Origin: CAZPYD01 sp964590835
GTDB taxonomy: Bacteria > Patescibacteriota > Minisyncoccia > JAHISW01 > Tagabacteraceae
Direction of reading: 5' to 3'
NCBI GenBank assembly: GCA_964590835.1
Contig: CAZPYD010000020.1
Coordinates: 1-15,890 of the forward strand
Length of the DNA stretch: 15,890 bases
This document shows positions 12,082 to 15,890 of this stretch, one piece after another. Positions within the stretch are counted from its first letter, which is position 1. Every line of letters starts with the position of its first letter. The notes beneath the pieces were generated by a model. It ran no database searches and was not told where the DNA came from. It worked only from the letters and a program-made list of their open reading frames with translations. The position numbers were made by a program, and so were the translations under genes.

Positions 12082-13332
12082 ATGGATTTAAAAAGTTTAT
12101 CATCGGCATTAGAGCAATTGGAAACAGAAAGGGGGGTGCCGAAAGAAAAAATAATAGAAACTATCGAAGATGCCATAGCAGCCGCATATAAAAAGGACTA
12201 CGGCAAAAAAGGCCAAATAATAAGGGCTAAATTTGATTTGAAAACTGGAACTACTGAGTTTTCCCAGATAAAAATAGTGGTTGATGAAAGCATGATAAAG
12301 CCGGAGTTGACTGAAGAAGAAGTGGGAGACATGGAGGCAGAAGAAAAAAAGGAAATTGATAAAGGCAAAAGTAAGCAAGCCAAAGAAAAAAAAGAACAAA
12401 CAGACGGTGAAACAGAGGAAGAAGATGCAAAAGTAAGGTTTAATCCAGAAAGGCACATCATGATAGACGAGGCTAAAATGATCAAAAAAGACGTAGAACC
12501 TGGCGATGAGCTTGTCTTCCCTCTTGAAATGAAAGTAGATTATGGCCGAATAGCTGCTCAAACAGGTAAACAAGTTATTATTCAGCGTATTAGAGAAGCC
12601 GAAAGAGAGTCTATTTATAAAGATTTTAAAGATAAGGAAGGTGAAGTAGTAAGCGGAATTATCCAAAGAATGGAAAGAGGTAATATTTTTCTTGATTTGG
12701 GCCGTGCTACAGCTGTTTTACCGAGAGAAGAACAGGTTTGGGGTGAAAGATATCGAATAGGGGGTAGAATTAAGGCTGTTATTTTCTTAATTGAGCAAAA
12801 CCCTAGAGGTTTAAACATTTATCTTTCCAGGTCACATCCTCTTTTCTTGACTAGATTATTTGAAATAGAGGTGCCAGAAATAGCCAGTGGTGTAGTGGAA
12901 ATCAAGAGTGTTGCTCGTGAAGCTGGTTCTAGATCTAAAATCGCAGTGTCTTCTAATAAAGAAGAAATTGATCCGGTGGGGTCTTGTGTCGGACAAAAAG
13001 GTGTTAGGGTAAGTACTGTTATTTCAGAATTAGGCGGTGAAAAGATTGATATAATAGAATGGTCTGAAAAACCAGAAGAGTTTATAACTCAAGCTCTCTC
13101 CCCTGCTAAGGTGATAGATGTTGAGATAAAATCAAAAGGAAAAGAGGCTGTAGTAACCGTGGATGAAGATCAAGTTTCTTTGGCTATTGGAAAAAGAGGT
13201 CAAAATGTCCGATTGGCAGCTAAATTGACTGGTTGGAAATTGGATATTCAATCAAGAGGCGGTGAATCTGTTGCAAAAGCCACAGAAGAAGGAAAAGTAA
13301 CCGGAACTGGTGTAGAACCCAAAGAAGCGTAA
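12082..13332 (+). CDS. nusA: Transcription termination/antitermination factor NusA
   Basis: A 416-residue NusA. The N-terminal RNA-polymerase-binding domain (about 1-170) includes ERGVPKEKIIETIEDAIAAAYKK and the conserved DYGRIAAQTGKQVIIQRIREAER (153-175). The S1 domain follows (about 185-250, EGEVVSGIIQRMERGNIFLDLG). KH1 has GQKGVRV with the GxxG loop at 304-307, and KH2 has IGKRGQNVRLAAKLTGWKLDI with G370 and G373. An acidic/lysine-rich stretch (about 75-118, EEEVGDMEAEEKKEIDKGKS onward) interrupts the N-terminal domain relative to E. coli. The C-terminal acidic repeats of E. coli are missing. NusA binds RNA polymerase and nascent RNA to modulate pausing and termination. The usual partners rimP and infB are not next to it. 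Confidence 0.96.
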   Translation: MDLKSLSSALEQLETERGVPKEKIIETIEDAIAAAYKKDYGKKGQIIRAKFDLKTGTTEFSQIKIVVDESMIKPELTEEEVGDMEAEEKKEIDKGKSKQAKEKKEQTDGETEEEDAKVRFNPERHIMIDEAKMIKKDVEPGDELVFPLEMKVDYGRIAAQTGKQVIIQRIREAERESIYKDFKDKEGEVVSGIIQRMERGNIFLDLGRATAVLPREEQVWGERYRIGGRIKAVIFLIEQNPRGLNIYLSRSHPLFLTRLFEIEVPEIASGVVEIKSVAREAGSRSKIAVSSNKEEIDPVGSCVGQKGVRVSTVISELGGEKIDIIEWSEKPEEFITQALSPAKVIDVEIKSKGKEAVVTVDEDQVSLAIGKRGQNVRLAAKLTGWKLDIQSRGGESVAKATEEGKVTGTGVEPKEA

Positions 13333-13347
13333 AGCTAAAAGCGAAAA

Positions 13348-13728
13348 ATGCAAAATAACAGCTCAAAACCAAAAACAGAATTAAAAAAACGAGCATATTT
13401 TTATGCTTTGAGAGTTATAAAATTTATAGACCAATTAGACAAAAAGGATTTTAGTGTACAAATAATTATTAAGCAAGTTTTAAGAAGTGCGACTAGTATA
13501 GGCGCAAATATAATTGAAGCACAAGCCGGGAGCTCAAAAAAAGATTTTACTAATTTTTTTAACTATGCGTTAAAATCTGCTAATGAAAGTAAATTCTGGT
13601 TAGGTTTGTTGAGAGATTCAGGAAAATTAAACAAAGACGATTGTAATAACCTATTACAAGAGACCACTGAAATAGCAAATATGCTTGGTTCAAGTATTCT
13701 GACATTGAGAGGCAAGAGAAAGTTTTAA
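13348..13728 (+). CDS. Four-helix-bundle protein (23S rRNA intervening-sequence family)
   Basis: A 126-residue protein of the family known as 'four helix bundle protein' or S23, often encoded in intervening sequences of 23S rRNA genes. It shows the family core: VLRSATSIGANIIEAQAGSS (44-63), SKKDFTNFFNYALKSANE (63-80) and four amphipathic helices. It is a basic protein thought to form oligomeric rings; no biochemical role is settled. It starts 15 bp after the nusA stop with no SD and is probably read through from nusA. It is not within an rRNA gene here. A second, clearly different member is at 14427. Confidence 0.9.
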   Translation: MQNNSSKPKTELKKRAYFYALRVIKFIDQLDKKDFSVQIIIKQVLRSATSIGANIIEAQAGSSKKDFTNFFNYALKSANESKFWLGLLRDSGKLNKDDCNNLLQETTEIANMLGSSILTLRGKRKF

Positions 13729-13769
13729 GTTGTAATTTTAAGTTTTTCTTTTTGAGTTTTTAACTTGTT

Positions 13770-13785
13770 TGTTTCATATGAAACA
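13770..13785. promoter_or_regulatory. parS-like palindrome 1 (ParB site candidate)
   Basis: TGTTTCATATGAAACA is a perfect 16-bp palindrome. It matches the bacterial parS consensus TGTTNCACGTGAAACA at 14 of 16 positions; the two changes are the central CG to TA. It ends 6 bp before the yraN ATG. Confidence 0.6.
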
Positions 13786-13791
13786 GAAATT

Positions 13792-14160
13792 ATGGCTAGA
13801 CACAATGAGGTGGGAAAAATTGGTGAAGATCTTGCTGTGAAACATCTCGTGAAACAAGGATTTAAGATTTTGGAAAGAAATTACCGAAAAAAGTGGGGAG
13901 AGATAGACGTAATTGCAGAAAAGAATAAGATTTTACATTTTGTAGAGGTCAAATCTGTTTCATGTGTAACGGACTTTGATGATTATATTCCAGAAGAGAA
14001 TGTAACTTATTCTAAAAGAAAAAAATTAGCTAGAATAATAGAAACTTATTTAGCTGAGGTTACACATGAAACAGACTTTCAGATAGATGTTGCTGCGGTC
14101 TATTGCAATTTAGAATCAAAAGATAGTAAAATAAGATTACTTGAAGATATAATTCTTTGA
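13792..14160 (+). CDS. yraN: UPF0102/YraN-family protein (endonuclease-like fold)
   Basis: A 122-residue YraN protein, counted from the ATG at 13792 (MARHNEVGK). A TTG at 13765 in frame lies upstream of the parS-like palindrome and is less likely. Conserved parts are GKIGEDLAVKHLVKQGFKIL (8-27), NYRKKWGEIDVIA (30-42) and HFVEVKS (49-55). With E12, D39, E52 and K54 these form a restriction-endonuclease-like PD-(D/E)xK centre. The cellular role is unsettled; members have been linked to DNA processing and competence. The central insertion after VEVKS, carrying VSCVTD, PEENVTYSKRKKLARIIETY and VTHETD, is longer than in E. coli. Two parS-like 16-mers are embedded in the codons for VSCVT and VTHET. 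Confidence 0.88.
   Translation: MARHNEVGKIGEDLAVKHLVKQGFKILERNYRKKWGEIDVIAEKNKILHFVEVKSVSCVTDFDDYIPEENVTYSKRKKLARIIETYLAEVTHETDFQIDVAAVYCNLESKDSKIRLLEDIIL
13956..13971. promoter_or_regulatory. parS-like site 2 inside yraN
   Basis: TGTTTCATGTGTAACG. Read on the minus strand (CGTTACACATGAAACA) it fits TGTTNCACGTGAAACA at 14 of 16 positions counting N as a match. It is an exact inverted copy, over 16 bases, of 14059-14074. Confidence 0.5.
14058..14073. promoter_or_regulatory. parS-like site 3 inside yraN
   Basis: GGTTACACATGAAACA fits TGTTNCACGTGAAACA at 14 of 16 positions counting N as a match, with differences at positions 1 and 9. It lies about 100 bp after site 2 in the opposite orientation. 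Confidence 0.5.
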
Positions 14161-14163
14161 TTA

Positions 14164-14179
14164 ACCCCGCCGAGCGGGG
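14164..14179. repeat. GC-rich hairpin directly before tRNA-Pro
   Basis: CCCCGC-CGA-GCGGGG, a 6-bp stem with a 3-nt loop, 4 bp upstream of the tRNA. Its right arm, GCGGGG, is repeated at the tRNA 5' end (14183-14188). No T-run follows, so it is not a standard terminator. Confidence 0.6.
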
Positions 14180-14183
14180 CAAG

Positions 14184-14257
14184 CGGGGATTGGCCCAATT
14201 GGCTAGGGCATTCGGTTTGGGACCGAAAGGTTGCCGGTTCGAGTCCGGCATCCCCGA
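14184..14257 (+). tRNA. tRNA-Pro (UGG anticodon)
   Basis: A full cloverleaf. The acceptor stem is CGGGGAT with ATCCCCG, the D-stem GCCC with GGGC around AATTGGCTA, the anticodon stem TTCGG with CCGAA around TTTGGGA (anticodon TGG), and the T-stem GCCGG with CCGGC around TTCGAGT. The discriminator is A and CCA is not encoded. The 74-nt length is normal. It reads codon CCA and, by wobble, other proline codons. Confidence 0.96.
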
Positions 14258-14291
14258 CTAGAATTTTGCGTTAAACTGCAAAATTAGAATT

Positions 14292-14411
14292 AAGACTTAA
14301 GATTAAGAAATAAGAATTAGGAAATACCACTTTATCTATAGGTAAAGCAAAATTCTACCTAATTCTTAAACTTATTCTTAATTCTTTCCTTAATTCTCAA
14401 TCTTAAGTCTT
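14292..14411. repeat. AT-rich nested inverted repeat upstream of the second four-helix-bundle gene
   Basis: The outer arms AAGACTTAAGATT (14292-14304) and AATCTTAAGTCTT (14399-14411) pair perfectly. Further AAGAATTAGG-type words inside pair with CCTAATTCTT, and a near-palindrome, CTTTATCTATAGGTAAAG, lies at the centre. An 11-bp inverted pair, TAGAATTTTGC (14259-14269) and GCAAAATTCTA (14347-14357), links it to the tRNA-Pro 3' flank. No coding potential. Confidence 0.65.
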
Positions 14412-14426
14412 TACCATAATTCTTTT

Positions 14427-14780
14427 ATGAATATGTTTGATTTTGAAAAATTTCCTGTATATATAAAATCTGAAGAGTTTTATTCTAAGGTTTTGCAGGT
14501 TATTGCAAACCCTAAAATCGATAAAAACCTTAAAGACCAGTTAAAGAGAGCATCTTTAAGTATCGTACTTAATATCGCCGAAGGGGCAGGGAAGTATTCT
14601 AAAAAAGATAAGAAAAATTTTTATGTTATAGCCAAGGGATCGGTTAATGAATGTGTGGCAATTTTAAGAATATTAAAAGTTGAAAAATTAATTACAGATG
14701 ATTTATTTGAAAAAACCTACAATGACTTGTTGGAAATTGCTAAAATGTTATCAGCACTTATTAGAACAATGTTAAAATAA
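14427..14780 (+). CDS. Four-helix-bundle protein, second divergent member
   Basis: A 117-residue protein of the same S23/four-helix-bundle family as 13348-13728 but only distantly similar to it. Family marks are LKRASLSIVLNIAEGAGKYS (39-58), KKDKKNFYVIAKGSVNECVA (59-78) and a C-terminal helix pair with LLEIAKMLSALIRTML. It lies between tRNA-Pro and a Nudix gene, away from rRNA. There is no SD. CATAAT (14415-14420) ends exactly 6 bp before the ATG, so a leaderless transcript is possible. Function unknown; members of this family are numerous and widely spread in CPR genomes. Confidence 0.88.
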   Translation: MNMFDFEKFPVYIKSEEFYSKVLQVIANPKIDKNLKDQLKRASLSIVLNIAEGAGKYSKKDKKNFYVIAKGSVNECVAILRILKVEKLITDDLFEKTYNDLLEIAKMLSALIRTMLK

Positions 14781-14798
14781 TAATTTTAATTTACCACT

Positions 14799-15284
14799 AT
14801 GCGTGATACTACTCTTTGTTTTCTTGTAAAAGAAAAAGACAATAAAATACACAAAATTTGTCTCGCTATGAAGAAGCGGGGATTTGGTGAGGGTAGATGG
14901 AATGGCTCTGGTGGAAAAGTAGAAGACAAAACAGGAGAAACCATAGAGGAGGCACTTGTAAGAGAAGTTTCAGAAGAAATAGGAGTAAAGATAAATAATT
15001 TTGATAAAAAAGCAGAGCTGACCTTTAATTTCCCACATAACAAAGATTGGGATCAGCTGTGCCATGTATATTTTGTGAGAGATTGGAAAGGGGAGCCGTC
15101 AGAAAGTGAAGAAATGGCACCTAAATGGTTTAAGAGAGAAGAAATACCTTTTGATTCTATGTGGCCGGATGATGTTTATTGGTTGCCACATGTTTTGGAA
15201 GATAGTTTAATAAAAGCAAATTTTGTTTTTGGAGAAAACGATGATATGCTTGAAAAAAATATAGATATAGTAGATAGTTTATAA
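14799..15284 (+). CDS. MTH1-like Nudix hydrolase (oxidised-nucleotide sanitising)
   Basis: A 161-residue Nudix protein closely resembling the MTH1/NUDT1 group. It has KKRGFGEGRWNGSGGKV (25-41), the Nudix helix ETIEEALVREVSEEIGV (47-63; R55, E56, E59, E60), EEMAPKWFKREEIPFDSMWP (104-123) and DDVYWLP (124-130). MTH1 uses the matching Asn, Trp and two Asp residues to bind 8-oxo-dGTP; here these are N35, W122, D124 and D125. The likely role is hydrolysis of oxidised purine dNTPs in the cytosol. The Nudix box has two extra residues between GGKV and the first glutamate (EDKTG where MTH1 has QEG). No SD precedes the ATG, 18 bp after the previous stop. Confidence 0.92.
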   Translation: MRDTTLCFLVKEKDNKIHKICLAMKKRGFGEGRWNGSGGKVEDKTGETIEEALVREVSEEIGVKINNFDKKAELTFNFPHNKDWDQLCHVYFVRDWKGEPSESEEMAPKWFKREEIPFDSMWPDDVYWLPHVLEDSLIKANFVFGENDDMLEKNIDIVDSL

Positions 15285-15294
15285 AAGTAGGAAA

Positions 15295-15400
15295 TGTGGA
15301 CAACTTTATAACAGACATTTATAGGGAACAGTGTTGAAAAATAAGGGTATTTTGAAAAACAGGGAAGTTTGGTGTAAAAGTTATACACAGGATATACACA
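15295..15400. promoter_or_regulatory. DnaA-box-like cluster in an AT-rich intergenic region
   Basis: TTATACACA (15381-15389) fits the DnaA-box form TTATNCACA. ATATACACA (15392-15400) and TGTGGACAA (15295-15303, reverse of TTGTCCACA) are one-mismatch relatives. The AT-rich stretch between them has no gene. The layout resembles part of an oriC, but no dnaA or dnaN is in the window. Confidence 0.4.
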
Positions 15401-15424
15401 TTAGTTTTGCTGCTTGCGGGCCTG

Positions 15425-15449
15425 CCCGCCGGAGCGAAGCGTAGGCGGG
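15425..15449. repeat. GC-rich palindrome overlapping the 5' end of the tRNA-Gly fragment
   Basis: CCCGCC (15425-15430) pairs with GGCGGG (15444-15449) around a 13-nt loop. The right arm contains the first bases of the tRNA-Gly fragment (GCGGG). This kind of GC-rich hairpin stands out in an AT-rich genome. Confidence 0.6.
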
Positions 15450-15558
15450 TATAGTTTAGTGGTAAAATCTCTGCCTTCTCCGCCAAAAGGCCGGAGGCCA
15501 TTTAGTCGGACCCACCTAAATGCACGCAGTGCTTTTGGTGGGCAAGCAGATGACGGGA
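15445..15558 (+). pseudogene. Broken tRNA-Gly copy, split in the anticodon loop and truncated in the T-stem
   Basis: Bases 15445-15478 are identical to nucleotides 1-34 of the tRNA-Gly(UCC) that starts at 15836, and 15543-15558 to nucleotides 35-50. Between them, inside the anticodon loop after CTTC, lies a 64-nt insertion. After nucleotide 50 (in the T-stem) the match stops and sequence leading to a GIY-YIG gene follows. The T-loop and the 3' acceptor strand are absent, so it cannot make a normal tRNA. Confidence 0.88.
15479..15542. repeat. Two 32-nt hairpin units inserted head-to-head in the tRNA-Gly fragment
   Basis: 15479-15510 and the reverse complement of 15511-15542 have the same length and layout (CCnCCAAAAG at one end, CATTTAG in the second half). 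They differ mostly at paired stem positions that change together, such as GGCC/GGCC against GCAC/GTGC. The outer ends of the whole insert also pair (CCGCCAAAAG with CTTTTGGTGG). Confidence 0.75.
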
Positions 15559-15571
15559 AATGTAGAAAAAT

Positions 15572-15835
15572 ATGTATTATGTTTATGTTTTATTATGTTT
15601 AGACAAGAAAAGGAAAAGAGAGAAATTTTATATAGGAGTTACAAGTGATTTAAGGGTGCGTTTGCAGAGACATAAGCAAAAAAGCGTGAAAACAACAAAA
15701 AGTTTTGATATAATAGATCTTGTTTATTACGAAGCTTGTTTAAGTAAGTTAGACGCCGAGAAAAGAGAGGTTCAATTAAAAACAGGATACGGACGAGGTT
15801 ATATTAAAAAAAGAATAAGTGATTATTTAGAATAA
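15572..15835 (+). CDS. Single-domain GIY-YIG nuclease
   Basis: An 87-residue stand-alone GIY-YIG domain. YVYVLL (3-8) provides the first motif and KFYIG (18-22) the second, separated by a slightly long basic loop (DKKRKREK). Other conserved residues are R28 and R30 in DLRVRLQRH, H34, the glutamate in VYYEACL (E54) that binds the metal, and KREVQLKTGYGRGYIKKRI at 64-82. Proteins of this type are common in CPR genomes; relatives include UvrC N-terminal and homing-endonuclease domains. There is no DNA-binding module, so target choice is unclear. The ATG is 13 bp after the end of the tRNA-Gly fragment, and the TAA stop is directly followed by the first base of another tRNA-Gly, suggesting a compact mobile unit. 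Confidence 0.9.
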   Translation: MYYVYVLLCLDKKRKREKFYIGVTSDLRVRLQRHKQKSVKTTKSFDIIDLVYYEACLSKLDAEKREVQLKTGYGRGYIKKRISDYLE

Positions 15836-15890
15836 GCGGGTATAGTTTAGTGGTAAAATCTCTGCCTTCCAAGCAGATGACGGGAGTTCG
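15836..15890 (+). tRNA. tRNA-Gly (UCC anticodon), cut by the window end
   Basis: The first 55 nt of a tRNA-Gly. It shows the acceptor 5' strand GCGGGTA, a D-arm containing AGTGGT, an anticodon stem TCTGC with GCAGA around CTTCCAA (anticodon TCC), and the start of the T-arm GGGAGTTCG. The window ends before the 3' part, so completeness cannot be confirmed. It follows the GIY-YIG stop codon with no spacer, so it is probably co-transcribed with that gene or driven from within it. Confidence 0.88.

Noticed and set aside
12109..12818. Long open frames on the minus strand inside nusA
   Set aside because: They are low-complexity Phe/Ser-rich shadows of the Glu/Lys-rich NusA frame, with no SD and no recognisable domain.
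15479..15542. A self-splicing intron in the tRNA-Gly anticodon loop
   Set aside because: At 64 nt it is far too short for a group I or II intron, consists of two simple hairpins, and the host tRNA copy also lacks its 3' end.
15319..15602. Open frames across the tRNA-Gly relic and palindromes
   Set aside because: They run through the tRNA fragment and hairpins in both directions; their composition follows the GC-rich palindromes and shows no protein signature.

Overview
The window looks like a piece of an AT-rich Candidate Phyla Radiation (Patescibacteria, probably Parcubacteria-type) genome. This is inferred from gene content and style: a type IV pilus locus with several pilin-like genes, NusA with a charged insertion in its N-terminal domain and no C-terminal repeats, two orphan four-helix-bundle (23S intervening-sequence type) proteins, a one-domain GIY-YIG nuclease, a UPF0102/YraN protein, few Shine-Dalgarno (SD) sequences and many palindromic intergenic elements. 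TGA acts as a stop codon (for example at the kinase/regulator overlap), so the code appears standard.

Layout. Positions 1-408 (minus) hold hypC and the start of a DUF6390-like gene, the edge of a NiFe-hydrogenase maturation cluster. Positions 600-2037 (plus) hold a small SAM-methyltransferase and a PHP-family phosphoesterase, each followed by a hairpin terminator. Positions 2083-11816 (minus) are a type IV pilus/competence block. In order of transcription it reads sensor kinase, receiver protein, a tandem-repeat region containing a 100-N gap, pilB, an accessory island (orphan CxC protein, HigBA toxin-antitoxin, orphan cysteine-rich protein), pilC, three prepilin-like genes and a PilX-like gene. 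PilB would power assembly on the PilC platform, the prepilins would be minor or major subunits, and the two-component pair may control the locus. No pilT, pilM-Q or prepilin peptidase is in the window.

From 12082 to the end genes run on the plus strand: nusA, a four-helix-bundle gene, yraN, tRNA-Pro(UGG), a second four-helix-bundle gene, an MTH1-like Nudix hydrolase, a broken tRNA-Gly copy, a GIY-YIG nuclease and the start of an apparently intact tRNA-Gly(UCC).

Most notable points. (1) Two approximately 145-bp fold-back (MITE-like) elements with related terminal inverted repeats each sit directly against a start codon (hypC, pilC). The hypC copy has a perfect 6-bp flanking direct repeat, and the pilC copy supplies a TATAAT box exactly 6 bp before the ATG. 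(2) Three parS-like 16-mers lie within 305 bp, at and inside yraN, with DnaA-box-like 9-mers about 1.3 kb downstream, which suggests an origin-proximal segregation region. (3) A tRNA-Gly fragment, split in its anticodon loop by exactly two 32-nt hairpins whose stems co-vary, is followed by a GIY-YIG gene whose stop codon abuts a new tRNA-Gly copy. This looks like a minimal tRNA-associated mobile unit. (4) An 83-bp tandem repeat upstream of pilB has caused an assembly gap whose flanks are exactly in repeat phase.
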